A DNA stretch of 40,837 nt from Acidimicrobiia bacterium (GTDB lineage: Bacteria; Actinomycetota; Acidimicrobiia; Acidimicrobiales; Aldehydirespiratoraceae), in contig JAHQYM010000012.1 of the NCBI GenBank assembly GCA_024421095.1, positions 1 to 40,837 on the forward strand, written 5' to 3'. Below are positions 6,963 to 15,600 of the stretch, piece by piece. A model generated the notes under the pieces. That model saw only the letters and a program-made list of their open reading frames with translations, made no database searches and was not told where the DNA came from. The position numbers and the translations under genes were made by a program. Position 1 is the first letter of the stretch. Every line of letters begins with the position of its first letter.

Positions 6963-7763
6963 ATGACCTTGCGTGTTCAGAAGCTGACCGTACGCTTCGA
7001 CGATATCAAAGCTCTCGACCAAATAACCCACACCTTTGAACCGGCGACAGCAACCGCGGTCATGGGCGTAAACGGATCTGGCAAGACTACCTTGCTGGAG
7101 ACCATCGCCGGCTTACTCAAACCGACCTCAGGCAGCATCGAAGGTGTGCCCCAAAAGCTCGCTTACGTGTGCCAACATCATCGCAGCACCTGGATGCCGC
7201 TCACTGCCGGCGAAGTGCTGGCCATGGGTCGATATCGTGAACGAGGGCTAATTGGTTGGCTGACAGCTAAAGACAAAGCGAAGATGCACGAAGCTGGCGA
7301 ACGGCTCAACATCAATCATCTTCTCAATCAAAGTTTCGGTGAACTCAGCGGCGGGCAGCAACAACGCGTGCGCATCGCCCAAGGCTTGGCCGCAGAACCC
7401 CAACTATTGCTACTTGATGAGCCGATCACTGGGGTTGACATCCCTAGCCAAGAACGCATCTTAGCGGTGATCGAAGACTACGCTCAGCAAGGCACCACCG
7501 TCATCGTCACCACCCACCATCTCGATGAAGCTCGGCATTGCGATTCGGTGCTGTTGCTCGCCAACCGCCTCATAGCTTCTGGCAACCCCAACGAAATATT
7601 AACCGAGGAACGCCTCCGAGATGCCTTCTCGGAACGACTATTGGGAGACCACAGCGAACACCGCCACGATCAAGACATGATCATATTAGACGACCACGCG
7701 CACGGCGGGAACGCGCACGGCGGGCACAGCCAAGTGCAACAAGCGCATGGCCAAACTCATTAA
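6963..7763 (+). CDS. znuC: Zinc ABC transporter ATP-binding protein with His-rich tail
   Basis: 266 aa. Walker A GVNGSGKT (35-42), Q-loop VCQHHRSTW (~70), signature LSGGQ (128-132), Walker B LLLLDEP (148-154), H-loop VTTHH. It energises metal import through the permease encoded at 4177-5034, although it is on the opposite strand and in the zur arm of the locus. The last ~38 residues (from DHSEHRHDQD) contain nine His in AHGG/HGGH groups. A His-rich cytosolic tail is not part of the core ABC domain and could hold zinc at the cytosolic face. No ribosome site is obvious before ATG 6963. The 74-bp gap from zur has no second Zur box. Confidence 0.9.
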   Translation: MTLRVQKLTVRFDDIKALDQITHTFEPATATAVMGVNGSGKTTLLETIAGLLKPTSGSIEGVPQKLAYVCQHHRSTWMPLTAGEVLAMGRYRERGLIGWLTAKDKAKMHEAGERLNINHLLNQSFGELSGGQQQRVRIAQGLAAEPQLLLLDEPITGVDIPSQERILAVIEDYAQQGTTVIVTTHHLDEARHCDSVLLLANRLIASGNPNEILTEERLRDAFSERLLGDHSEHRHDQDMIILDDHAHGGNAHGGHSQVQQAHGQTH

Positions 7764-7791
7764 CCTGAGATAGCTCCTTAGGTGGGGTTTT
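7763..7791 (+). terminator. Possible intrinsic terminator after znuC
   Basis: ACCTGAG (7763-7769) pairs with CTTAGGT (7777-7783, one G-U pair) around a seven-base loop. It is followed by GGGG and then TTTT (7788-7791). It lies between the convergent znuC and LCP genes. The stem is short and the T-run only four bases. Confidence 0.35.
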
Positions 7792-9379
7792 GACAAGTCC
7801 CCGCAAGAGACGCATTGGTTTCGCTTCCAACACCTTGAAGCGCTTCGTCAACCGCCTCACGCACTAGCGAAATTGGTGCTCGGCCTGCCGGAAACTCTGG
7901 GGGAATGAAGTTAACGGTAACAACTTTAGAGGTATCAAGCTTGCGGGCAATGCTCACTAATTCGTCAAGCCGTTCCAGAGGAATATCTGTTTTGACGTGA
8001 TCAGAAATAATGTTGGCTAGATCAATAAAATTGGCGAGCAATTCAGGGATAGATACTTGGTTGATGAACGCTTCGACCACGCAACGTTGCCGGGCCATGC
8101 GGCGGTAGTCAGACGATTGGCGTCTGGAGCGAACATAAGCAAGCGCTGTTGAGCCGTCAAAACGGTACTCGCCTGGCTCAACCTCAATATTCAGCGGCTC
8201 ACCATCACGCACCACAGGTTTGATACGGTCGTTGATCCGTTCGGTCACACGAACGTCAACACCGCCGAACAAATCGATGGTTTCGATGAAACCTTCCATG
8301 TCAATCAAAACGTAATACTGCACAGCAATACCAGTGAGTTGCGCGATAGCCGACTTAATCGCTTGGCCTGCCGGGTCGCTTGCGTCTGGAAAAACCTCGG
8401 GGTTTCGCGAACCGAGCGAATAGACGGAGTTGGCGAGGCCTACGTGACCTTCAGGCCATCTCTCCGCTGCCGGCGTTCCTTCAGGAAAGGGTAAACCTCG
8501 CCATTCTCGGGGGATGTTGAAGGCCGCGGCTTCGCCCGTTGCCACGTCAATAGAAACTAAGATTATCGTGTCGGTGCGCACTCCGCTGCGATCAAATCCT
8601 CCGTCACCACCAAGCAAGGCCACGGTCAAGCGTTCTTCGCCATCCCAAGTTGCTGCGGGTACCGTGGTCGCAACAACCGCTTCGGTCGTAGTCGTTATTG
8701 TGGAGGTTGACTGCGGGGCTGGTGGCGCGGCTGGCGGCGTGGTCGGGGTCGGGGTGTTCGGGGCAGGGTCTGAGTTTGTCGGGGCAGGGTCTGCATTTGA
8801 CGAAGGGGCGCGGTTTTCTTCAACGGTGCCCGGTGCGGGGACGACACTTGTCGCTGAGCGGGTGCCTTCGTTGATCGGTGTCGGCGTGGCGGTCTCGGTG
8901 GTTGTGGCGGTGAAAACGTTGTAGAGAAGGTCTATTTGGGCAACGGAATAGCGCACCACAAACCAGTGCGGTACGGCAATAATTGCAGCGCACATCACCA
9001 GCGTTGTGGTCGCGGCCAGCCGGTATCGCCAACGGCGAATTCGCTGCGGCCTAGGCCAAGAATAAGCCGACATATAGGCATCAACGGCAACCCAAATCCG
9101 AAAAGACAGCGCCAACGCCGCAAACGCGATGACCGCCCAAAGGTGTGTTCTAGAAACCGTCCAGACGAGTAAAGTAGTGCGACTGCGGGTGCCCACGTAG
9201 ACGACCAGCCCCGCACAAATCAAGAGCGTGCTCAACAAAAGCAGCCAAGCGCGGCGGTTGCGGTGCCCAAAATGCCCTAGCCCGGGCCAAATCACCGACA
9301 ACGCCGCAGCCATCAACGGATGCGGCCCGTGCGGGCGCTTTATCGGCTTGTCTTGAGCGTTGGTGTCCAGTTCTTGCAC
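7778..9379 (-). CDS. LytR-CpsA-Psr (LCP) family cell-wall glycopolymer ligase
   Basis: 533 aa from GTG 9379. N-terminal cytosolic stretch, four hydrophobic segments between ~20 and 155 (an unusually multi-helix N-terminus for an LCP protein), then a ~90-residue Thr/Pro/Ala linker (~160-250), then the extracytoplasmic LCP domain (~255-480). Domain landmarks: VALLGGDGGFDRSGVRTDTIILVSID, AAFNIPREWRGLPFP, IKSAIAQLTGIAVQYYVLIDMEGFIETIDLFGGVDV and GSTALAYVRSRRQSSDYRRMARQR. The Arg-rich last motif and Asp residues are those that bind the polyprenyl-pyrophosphate donor in the family. The likely role is attachment of a secondary polymer to peptidoglycan. Its 48-bp gap to the upstream DUF4032 gene suggests shared transcription. 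Confidence 0.88.
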   Translation of the reverse strand: MQELDTNAQDKPIKRPHGPHPLMAAALSVIWPGLGHFGHRNRRAWLLLLSTLLICAGLVVYVGTRSRTTLLVWTVSRTHLWAVIAFAALALSFRIWVAVDAYMSAYSWPRPQRIRRWRYRLAATTTLVMCAAIIAVPHWFVVRYSVAQIDLLYNVFTATTTETATPTPINEGTRSATSVVPAPGTVEENRAPSSNADPAPTNSDPAPNTPTPTTPPAAPPAPQSTSTITTTTEAVVATTVPAATWDGEERLTVALLGGDGGFDRSGVRTDTIILVSIDVATGEAAAFNIPREWRGLPFPEGTPAAERWPEGHVGLANSVYSLGSRNPEVFPDASDPAGQAIKSAIAQLTGIAVQYYVLIDMEGFIETIDLFGGVDVRVTERINDRIKPVVRDGEPLNIEVEPGEYRFDGSTALAYVRSRRQSSDYRRMARQRCVVEAFINQVSIPELLANFIDLANIISDHVKTDIPLERLDELVSIARKLDTSKVVTVNFIPPEFPAGRAPISLVREAVDEALQGVGSETNASLAGTCQNPT

Positions 9380-9427
9380 GCTTTATCTTGCCACGAAAGG
9401 ATGCAACACCAACGAAAGCTATTTCTG

Positions 9428-10696
9428 CTAGAGATTGTGTTGGTGGGGGGCGGCTTCGGGTTCGGGAGCGAAACCCGGGCAACCAGCGTCAAACCAACTT
9501 TGCAGCGCGACTTCTTGACCTAGATCGGCACCAGCCGCATTGGAAGCATGGAAACGGTAGTTTAAGAAATCACAATATGCTTGCAAAATGTTGTCTTGGT
9601 CTGTCTTTTCACGTATCTGACGGCTTGCGGGTTCCCATCGCTCGGTACGCCAACGTATCGCCGCTAAAGCCATGCCTCTGCGTTTTTTGCTAACCAAAGC
9701 GGCTGCACGCACACCTGCGGTGCTTGCGGGTTTACCGCCTTGACTCGCTGCGAAATGGTAGATATCGCTCAGCAAATGACGCGCTTGCCACTCCGATGCT
9801 TCAATACCAGTCATCTGGCGCAGACGACTTGCGTAATGATTGCGTGGGCCGACATTCGGTTTGAGCCGCAACTTGGTGCCTTCTTCAGTGGGGATCAGAT
9901 CGATTTCATCAACCGTGAAACCCAAGTCGTTAAGTTGGCGGACACGTTCAGGAATTCGGTAGCGCTCATTCGCGGCGATTATCGTTTCGCTCGTGGTTTC
10001 GTCCCAAAGCCATTCGTACCAACGCGCCATTTCTTCACCAAGACAGATGTCGGCTTCATCAATATCAACCCCGCGTGAAGCTGCGATATCGGCCATCCCT
10101 CCAGCCACATTCACCACCATCAATTCGATATCGTGTTGGCGTTGTCCGGCACTGAGTTCAGGGTGCAGTTGAGCTGTTTCGGCATCAACCATCAAGGCTT
10201 CGATAGCCATCGCGTCATGCTTGAACAGCACGTTCGATAGTGAACAGTCGCCCCAGAAACAACCAGCCAAATGTAGTTCCACAAGCAGACCAGCAAACGC
10301 CGCGAGCATCTGTCGGCGCCGCTCACCGAAACCCGCTCCCTCCAACAGTTCACGGTAAGAAAAAGAAAAATCAACGTATTGCGTGATCAAAGCCGCCGAT
10401 CGTTCAGCACCTGGATCGCCGTAGCGCTCTTCAACCAAACCAACCGCGGTTACCGCCGGTGCCTCTAATCGTTCCAATGCTCGCAGGACTCGATAGTCGT
10501 TAAGCGCGGCTTTGTAAGGCAGTTCCTTGATAACGTAAATGCCCTCTTCGTAATCAACGAAGCGCACTTCATGGCGAGAGATACCCTTAGGCAAACTAAG
10601 CAGACGGGGCGTATCCCAATCCACAATGGATTGTTCCCAAGCGAGATCCAAAAAATCTGGATGCCCTGAACGAACCGTGATACTAGGTCTAGACAA
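9428..10696 (-). CDS. DUF4032 / kinase-like protein
   Basis: 422 aa; the first codon is TTG (CAA at 10694-10696) with TTAGGTAG just upstream and no better start nearby. The N-terminal half resembles the lipopolysaccharide-kinase/protein-kinase fold: EEGIYVIKELP (a Lys in the ATP-site strand), then LVELHLAGCFWGDCSLSNVLF, where WGDxxxxN stands for the catalytic HGDxxxxN loop, then ALMVDAETAQ as the metal-binding DxE. The C-terminal half (~220-330) matches the actinobacterial DUF4032 pattern with RYRIPERVRQLNDLGFTVDE. The substrate is unknown. Its position upstream of an LCP ligase suggests an envelope-related phosphotransfer, which is inference. Confidence 0.75.
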   Translation of the reverse strand: MSRPSITVRSGHPDFLDLAWEQSIVDWDTPRLLSLPKGISRHEVRFVDYEEGIYVIKELPYKAALNDYRVLRALERLEAPAVTAVGLVEERYGDPGAERSAALITQYVDFSFSYRELLEGAGFGERRRQMLAAFAGLLVELHLAGCFWGDCSLSNVLFKHDAMAIEALMVDAETAQLHPELSAGQRQHDIELMVVNVAGGMADIAASRGVDIDEADICLGEEMARWYEWLWDETTSETIIAANERYRIPERVRQLNDLGFTVDEIDLIPTEEGTKLRLKPNVGPRNHYASRLRQMTGIEASEWQARHLLSDIYHFAASQGGKPASTAGVRAAALVSKKRRGMALAAIRWRTERWEPASRQIREKTDQDNILQAYCDFLNYRFHASNAAGADLGQEVALQSWFDAGCPGFAPEPEAAPHQHNL

Positions 10697-10729
10697 AGCT
10701 ACCTAAGTGAGTTGGCTTTCTGGAGTTTG

Positions 10730-10803
<74 letters not shown>

Positions 10804-10808
10804 CCTCA

Positions 10809-10836
10809 AAGATAGCAGCCATTTCAATAACCACAA
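10809..10836 (-). promoter_or_regulatory. Probable promoter of the fMet tRNA gene
   Basis: Reading the - strand: TTGTGG (complement of 10831-10836), a 16-bp spacer, TATCTT (complement of 10809-10814), then five bases to the tRNA 5' end at 10803. Spacing and position suit a sigma70-type tRNA promoter. Confidence 0.5.
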
Positions 10837-10848
10837 CCCGAATCTGGA

Positions 10849-11508
10849 TTAACTCCAAGCTTCTGGATCTGCGGGATCGCCGTTGAGCACAATGTCGTTG
10901 AATCCGGGGTCTGGTGAGACGCTCACATCCGCTCCACCCCAGATATTGGCCGCAGTAGCCACCTCAGCTCGAGCACCACCAGTGCCCCATTGAACGAAAG
11001 CCAAAATGTTGTCTGGTGAACCGAAATCGTTGTCGTTGGCATACAGCGCAGCCTCACCGCCGGCCTTTCTCAGCCCGCCAACCGCCGCTGCCGGAACCTC
11101 AAAAATATCGCCCGCGGCTATCACACCATTAGGCACCTGAGCACCAAGGTCACTGTATTGCGGGAACTGACAGATATAAATTCCCTTGACATCGGCATCA
11201 GTAACACCTCGGTTCTCCACCCGAATAAAACCCCCTTCGCCGAACTCAACTCCAACGATCACCAATTCTCCAAGCGCAGAAGCATCGTCAGGGATAGGGG
11301 TGGTAGTTGAAGTGGTAACCGCAGTTGAAGCGGTTGGCGGAGGCACGGTTGTTTCAGGAACGCTAGTAGTGCTACTTGGTGTGTCGGTGTCGCCAACGGC
11401 ATCGCTAACGGTGTCGCTAGTACAGCTAACCAGCAACAATACTCCCAGCAAAGTTGCCGACATCAGCAATATCCGGCGAGTTGTCCCCGCGTGGCAAAAC
11501 GTCTCCAT
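10849..11508 (-). CDS. Lipoprotein with lamin-tail-like domain
   Basis: 219 aa; AGGAGGTGTC directly before ATG 11508 is a strong ribosome site. Signal peptide with lipobox LLVSC at ~26-30. A Thr/Ser/Pro-rich spacer (~35-75) separates the membrane anchor from a beta-rich domain (~82-200) with LVIVGVEFGEGGFIRVENRG, GIYICQFPQYSDLG, GDIFEVPAAAVG and DNILAFVQWG. These resemble the lamin-tail domain (LTD) found in bacterial secreted proteins. The function is unknown; LTDs often act as surface or nucleic-acid-associated binding modules. It stands alone between tRNA-fMet and the iron transporter, on the same strand as both. The LTD call is from pattern memory. Confidence 0.7.
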   Translation of the reverse strand: METFCHAGTTRRILLMSATLLGVLLLVSCTSDTVSDAVGDTDTPSSTTSVPETTVPPPTASTAVTTSTTTPIPDDASALGELVIVGVEFGEGGFIRVENRGVTDADVKGIYICQFPQYSDLGAQVPNGVIAAGDIFEVPAAAVGGLRKAGGEAALYANDNDFGSPDNILAFVQWGTGGARAEVATAANIWGGADVSVSPDPGFNDIVLNGDPADPEAWS

Positions 11509-11762
11509 GACACCTCCTAGTTTAGTTCAGCCTAGCCGCCCAAAAGCGCTGTCACGCTCATAGAGGGAGTCTCTTCGTTGCCACTAGAGACTCCCCCCAC
11601 GAAACGTCCCGATTGATCCGCCGCAAGTTACGGGCCAGCCGCCGAAGTAGCATCTTGACAACATTTGCAACGAAACAGTGTCGCTTACTTGACACAACTT
11701 GAGTCACCGATGCGACACAAAGGCACAAACAGCCCAAAATTGCGGAAATCTTGTGCCAAAAG
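11509..11762. other. 254-bp intergenic region with three inverted repeats
   Basis: No gene is seen. Inverted repeats: GGGAGTCTC/GAGACTCCC at 11565-11573 and 11587-11595 (9-bp perfect stem, 13-base loop); GTGTCGC/GCGACAC at 11678-11684 and 11712-11718; and GGCACAA/TTGTGCC at 11722-11728 and 11751-11757. The last sits just past the permease stop and is listed as a terminator candidate. The remaining DNA is the leader of the lipoprotein gene. Confidence 0.7.
11716..11757 (-). terminator. Possible terminator after fbpB
   Basis: On the - strand, GGCACAA (11757-11751), a 22-base loop and TTGTGCC (11728-11722) are followed by TTTGTG. It begins 6 bp after the permease stop codon. The loop is large and the U-tract weak, so Rho-independent activity is only plausible. 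Confidence 0.35.
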
Positions 11763-13361
11763 TCAGTGAACATCCAGGCGACGCAACACAACCGCCCAAG
11801 TAAGCAACGAACTAACCGCAACCAAGGCCAACGAAGCGACCGCGCCTTGAGCCAAAGCCCCCGCATCGCTTGCTGCCCATACCTCGGTCGCCAAAGTATC
11901 AAACCCAACTGGTGCCAAAAGCAAGGTCGCTGGAAGTTCTTTCATGGTTGACAACATCACCAAACCAGCACCAGCAAACAAACTTGGCAGCATCAACGGG
12001 AGTTCAACACTTCGCAAACGTCGCAGCCGACTCGCTCCCAAAGTCGCTGCGGCATCGCTATAAGTCACTGGAACCGCCTCAACCCCTACATGCGCGGCTC
12101 GGCTCGCTTGGGCACCAAAGTGCAGCACATACGCAACAATGAGCAACGGCAAACTTTGATAAAAACGCCCAATGAGCGGCGCATCAAGAACCCAAAAAAC
12201 CAACGAAAGCGCAATCACAATGCCTGGCAAAGCGAACCCTGCTACCACCATGGCGTTGGCAGCCCCGGCCACACGGCTCTGGTAGCGGACAGTCAACCAA
12301 GCGATAGGCAGAACCACAACCACGGCCACGAGTGCGGTAATGAGACCGACTTGCGTGGTATGCCACGCTGGTTCTAATAGTTCACCAAAGCTAACGCTAA
12401 GCCCCACGGTGTCGACCTTGGCAGTAACGCCTCGCCAAGCCCAAACGCCAAGCACCGCTAGCGGCCCAATCAAAGCATTGCCAATAAATAAGCTGACAGC
12501 AACCAACAGTGGCAAACGCCAGCGCTTGAGTGGAACAAGCAATGGGGTTCGACTGGCACTCGTATCTTGGCGCGCCCGACGCCGTACTAGGGCGCGTTCC
12601 CCGACCACCACGCAAAGAGCCAACATCCCCAAGACCAAAGCGAGCCCCATCGACCGTGGCTGATCAAACAATCGGGAGGCATAAATTTCTAGGGTCAACG
12701 TACGGTAACCCAGCAGCGAGACAGCCCCGAAATCGCTGATTGAGTACAAAAACACCAGCATAGTCCCCGCCAAAACGGCGCTTTGCACCTGAGGCAAGAC
12801 AACCGTCACGAAGACTTTCAGCGGTTGACGGCCCAACAAACGAGCAGATTCTTCAAGCGAAGGTGGCAGCGAAGCCATCCGAGCCGCTACCGGTAAATAC
12901 ACGTACGGGTAGGTAAACAGGGTCAACACCAGCCAACTCCCACGAAAACCGCGCATGTCTGGCAAGTTGCCAATTCCCAAAGGCGAAAGTAGTTCTTCAA
13001 CCAGTCCACCAGTTGCGAAACCAGCGATTAGCGCGGTGGCACCCACGAAACTCGGGAAAGCCAACGGGAGCGGTGCGAGCACACGCCAAACACGCCGACC
13101 CCACAGGTCTGTGCGGATTGTCAAGAACGCCAATGTGGTGCCGATCAGAGCCGTTGATGCCGAAACCGCAATACCAAGAAGCAAGGAACGGCGTAACGGT
13201 TCCCAAGTGGACTGCGAAAATATTAGCGATACGAGGTCGGTGCCGAGATCTAAGTTGCGGAGCACTACGTATCCGAACGGCCCCACAAAGACAGCACCAA
13301 TAGCGACCGAAAGCGCCAACAGCGCGGTAGGGGGCCGTCGAAGGTTGGGGTTACCGCTCAA
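11763..13361 (-). CDS. fbpB: Ferric iron ABC transporter permease (fused two-half type)
   Basis: 532 aa, about twelve transmembrane helices in two BPD_transp_1 halves (~1-260 and ~275-530), the usual length and layout for FbpB/ThiP-type permeases. EAA-loop-like stretches are seen in each half: LEESARLLGRQPLKVFVTVVLP and YSDAAATLGASRLRRLRSVELP. The first codon is TTG 13361 inside the end of fbpA (11-bp overlap), with no closer ATG or GTG, so translation is probably coupled. It moves Fe3+ across the membrane with the binding protein encoded upstream and the ATPase encoded at 14488-15600. Thiamine is a family alternative, but the Tyr-Tyr pair in the binding protein favours iron. Confidence 0.88.
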   Translation of the reverse strand: MSGNPNLRRPPTALLALSVAIGAVFVGPFGYVVLRNLDLGTDLVSLIFSQSTWEPLRRSLLLGIAVSASTALIGTTLAFLTIRTDLWGRRVWRVLAPLPLAFPSFVGATALIAGFATGGLVEELLSPLGIGNLPDMRGFRGSWLVLTLFTYPYVYLPVAARMASLPPSLEESARLLGRQPLKVFVTVVLPQVQSAVLAGTMLVFLYSISDFGAVSLLGYRTLTLEIYASRLFDQPRSMGLALVLGMLALCVVVGERALVRRRARQDTSASRTPLLVPLKRWRLPLLVAVSLFIGNALIGPLAVLGVWAWRGVTAKVDTVGLSVSFGELLEPAWHTTQVGLITALVAVVVVLPIAWLTVRYQSRVAGAANAMVVAGFALPGIVIALSLVFWVLDAPLIGRFYQSLPLLIVAYVLHFGAQASRAAHVGVEAVPVTYSDAAATLGASRLRRLRSVELPLMLPSLFAGAGLVMLSTMKELPATLLLAPVGFDTLATEVWAASDAGALAQGAVASLALVAVSSLLTWAVVLRRLDVH

Positions 13362-14418
13362 TGCCGCTTTCTCGGATCAGTTCGATGGTGCCCAACAGAC
13401 CATCCCCGAGCAGATCATAGTCGATTGTTTGCGCCGCGTATCCTTGTAAGGATGGCAGCCCCGCGGGTGCCGCGGTTCCAGCAACGAGTGGATATTCCTG
13501 TGTTTGTTCTGCAAAAGTTGTTTGTGCGTCATCGCTCAGCAAGAAGTTGAGTAGCGATTCACTTGCGGTGGATGCGTCGCTAGTGGACAACACCGCTCCT
13601 GCGGTCACAACCACCAACGAACCAATGTCGTCGACTGAGAAGAAGTGGTTTCTGCTCGCAACTGACGGATCGGCTTCAAGCGCACGCAGGTTGTAATAAT
13701 GGTTGACTAAACCCATGGGTATCTCGCCGCGTCCCACTGCCTCTACGATGGCGGAATTTTTGGGGTAGTTCGGTGACTCGATTGCTGCCATTCCTTCAAG
13801 CCAGTTGCGCGCCGCAAGGTCACCAAGTTCGTTGCGCATTGCCGTGACAAAATCTTGAAACGAGCCGTTGGCGGGGGCAACACCTACTTGTCCACGATAA
13901 CTAGGGTCGGTTAGGTCAAGCACTGATGTAGGCAGGTCGGCGGGATCGACAAGGTTGCTGTTGTAGACGAGTACTCGTACTCGCCCGGTGAGCCCGACCC
14001 AGGTGCGGTCACTCGCCGCAAACCCCGCGTCAACGCGTGCTGTCAGTTCATCGCTGAGGGGGGATAAGCGGTTTTCACCGGCCAAGAATCCGAGCGCTCC
14101 AGGGCTTTGTGAGATGAACACGTCGGCTGGTGTGTTGTCGCCTTCGGTTTGGATTAGCAACGCTAGTTCCGCTGAATCGCCGTAGCGAACGTCAACTTCA
14201 ATGCCAGAGTCGGCGGTGAAGTCATCAATCAGTGGCGCGATGAGTTCTTCGCTGCGCCCTGAGTAGAGGGTGATGCGGTCGGTCGTTGCCGAATCGTTGC
14301 CGCAAGCTGTGATGGTTGCCGCGAAGCCACAGATCGCTATTACTGCAACAGCGATACTGCGTAGCTTGAGGCTTTTTCTGGATTTGATGGTTTTGGTGGT
14401 GTTGGTTGTTTTTTGCAT
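13351..14418 (-). CDS. fbpA: Ferric iron-binding lipoprotein of ABC transporter
   Basis: 355 aa from ATG 14418; a GTG at 14436 is possible but ends up upstream of the signal peptide without better support. Signal and lipobox TITAC (Cys39). The core is a type 2 periplasmic binding protein: RITLYSGRSEELIAPLIDDF, ADVFISQSPGALGFL, YRGQVGVAPANGSFQDFV, then MGLVNHYYNLR, where Tyr241-Tyr242 is the adjacent tyrosine pair that coordinates Fe3+ in FbpA/FutA proteins. It delivers iron to the permease encoded by the overlapping downstream gene. Upstream (14447-14481) are an IdeR/DtxR-like palindrome and a consensus CRP-type site, so both iron and cAMP-type control are likely. The ribosome site is weak. 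Confidence 0.9.
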   Translation of the reverse strand: MQKTTNTTKTIKSRKSLKLRSIAVAVIAICGFAATITACGNDSATTDRITLYSGRSEELIAPLIDDFTADSGIEVDVRYGDSAELALLIQTEGDNTPADVFISQSPGALGFLAGENRLSPLSDELTARVDAGFAASDRTWVGLTGRVRVLVYNSNLVDPADLPTSVLDLTDPSYRGQVGVAPANGSFQDFVTAMRNELGDLAARNWLEGMAAIESPNYPKNSAIVEAVGRGEIPMGLVNHYYNLRALEADPSVASRNHFFSVDDIGSLVVVTAGAVLSTSDASTASESLLNFLLSDDAQTTFAEQTQEYPLVAGTAAPAGLPSLQGYAAQTIDYDLLGDGLLGTIELIRESGIER

Positions 14419-14446
14419 AACCGAGAGGCTAACCACAACTCAGCCA

Positions 14447-14466
14447 ATGTTAGGCATACCTAACAT
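14447..14466. promoter_or_regulatory. IdeR/DtxR-like iron box upstream of fbpA
   Basis: ATGTTAGGCATACCTAACAT is a palindrome with 8-bp perfect arms and a CATA centre. Its core TTAGGCATACCTAA agrees at 12 of 14 positions with TTAGGCTAACCTAA, the inner part of the IdeR/DtxR consensus. It lies 29 bp before the fbpA ATG, where repressor binding would block transcription. Confidence 0.75.
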
Positions 14467-14481
14467 GTGACTTTGGTCACA
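14466..14481. promoter_or_regulatory. CRP-type binding site next to the iron box
   Basis: TGTGACTTTGGTCACA fits TGTGA-N6-TCACA exactly, the consensus of Crp/GlxR cAMP receptor proteins. It shares one base with the iron box and lies 48-63 bp upstream of the fbpA ATG. It could be an activator site or a co-repressor site. The sequence sits in the 69-bp gap between fbpC and fbpA. Confidence 0.65.
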
Positions 14482-14487
14482 GTAGCG

Positions 14488-15600
14488 TTACAAAACCGCC
14501 TCAACCATCAAAGGCTCCCTCTGCACCGACCCCCCATACGCCAAAGTTGCAACACCACTATGACCAACCGCAACATCAGCATCCAACGAAAATCGAGGCG
14601 CGCCAGTTGTTCGACTACGCAGCACCGTCCCTCCCGCCAACAGCACACTCGTCAACGTATCATGACCACAGTAGCTAACATGCACCACCCGACCCCCAAG
14701 ACCCGGCAAGAGCGCAATATCTTCCGGCCTCACTAAAACCTCAACCGGCCCACTCAAGGAGTTTTCAAGCGGCACCCGACCAAGCACAGTGTCGGCATAA
14801 GTTCCTTGCGCATAGCCAGACAACAACTCGGCTTCACCCACAAAAGACGCAACCCAAGGGTCTCGCGGACGCTTATACAACTGCATTGGCGAATCCTGCT
14901 GCACTAGAACACCATCACGCATCACCGCCACCTCATCACCCAACTCGAAGGCCTCCGCTTGATCGTGAGTAACAAAAATCGCGGTAATGTCAAGTTCTCT
15001 AAGAAGCTGTGCAACTTCGGACCGCACACCCACGCGCAAATTTGAATCCAAACTCGAAAATGGTTCATCAAAAAGCAACACTGCGGGACGCGGCACTAAA
15101 GCACGAGCCACCGCAACACGTTGTTGCTGCCCCCCCGAAAGCGATCCCGGCAGACGATCAGCAACGTCTTGCAAGCCGACCAATTCCAACATCTTTAGCA
15201 CAGACTCGCGACCCCGTTCGCTAATCCGACCAAAGCGCCCCCAGCGATCTTTGCGGGGCAAACCATAAGCAACATTGTTCGCCACGCTCAAATGCGGAAA
15301 CAACGCGCCATCTTGAAACACCAAACCCACACGCCGCTTCTCAGGAGCTACGCAAACACTCGAATTCGCCACAAGCTGCGAACCAATCCAAATCTCGCCT
15401 CGCTCCAACGCCTGCAAACCAGCAATGGCACGCAACAAAGTGGTCTTGCCGCACCCACTCGGGCCCAGAATCACCAGATGTTGCCCCGGCCCGGCCACCA
15501 GATCAACACCTTTCAACACTGGAACAGAACGGTTTACCCAAAGTTCGGTGGTTCTAACTACAAGCGCTGGCAACGCACCACGGCTATCTTTGTGAGGCAT
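14488..15600 (-). CDS. fbpC: Ferric iron ABC transporter ATP-binding protein
   Basis: 370 aa. Walker A GPSGCGKT (46-53), Q-loop VFQDGALFPHLSV, signature LSGGQQQRVAVARAL, Walker B VLLFDEPFSSLD, H-loop VTHDQAEAFE. The ~120-residue C-terminal extension (from about PRDPWVASFVGEAE) is the TOBE/FbpC regulatory domain of the POT/CUT1 class, with VLVRPEDIALLPG. It drives Fe3+ import with FbpA and FbpB. It starts three bases after the helD stop, so it may be read from the helD transcript; it also has its own iron box overlapping the start codon. The ribosome site is poor (AAGG only one base from ATG), consistent with coupling or a leaderless message. Confidence 0.9.
   Translation of the reverse strand: MPHKDSRGALPALVVRTTELWVNRSVPVLKGVDLVAGPGQHLVILGPSGCGKTTLLRAIAGLQALERGEIWIGSQLVANSSVCVAPEKRRVGLVFQDGALFPHLSVANNVAYGLPRKDRWGRFGRISERGRESVLKMLELVGLQDVADRLPGSLSGGQQQRVAVARALVPRPAVLLFDEPFSSLDSNLRVGVRSEVAQLLRELDITAIFVTHDQAEAFELGDEVAVMRDGVLVQQDSPMQLYKRPRDPWVASFVGEAELLSGYAQGTYADTVLGRVPLENSLSGPVEVLVRPEDIALLPGLGGRVVHVSYCGHDTLTSVLLAGGTVLRSRTTGAPRFSLDADVAVGHSGVATLAYGGSVQREPLMVEAVL

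Noticed and set aside
11565-11595. GGGAGTCTC/GAGACTCCC stem as an intrinsic terminator
   Set aside because: Strong stem but no T-run on either side; kept only as an inverted repeat in the intergenic description.
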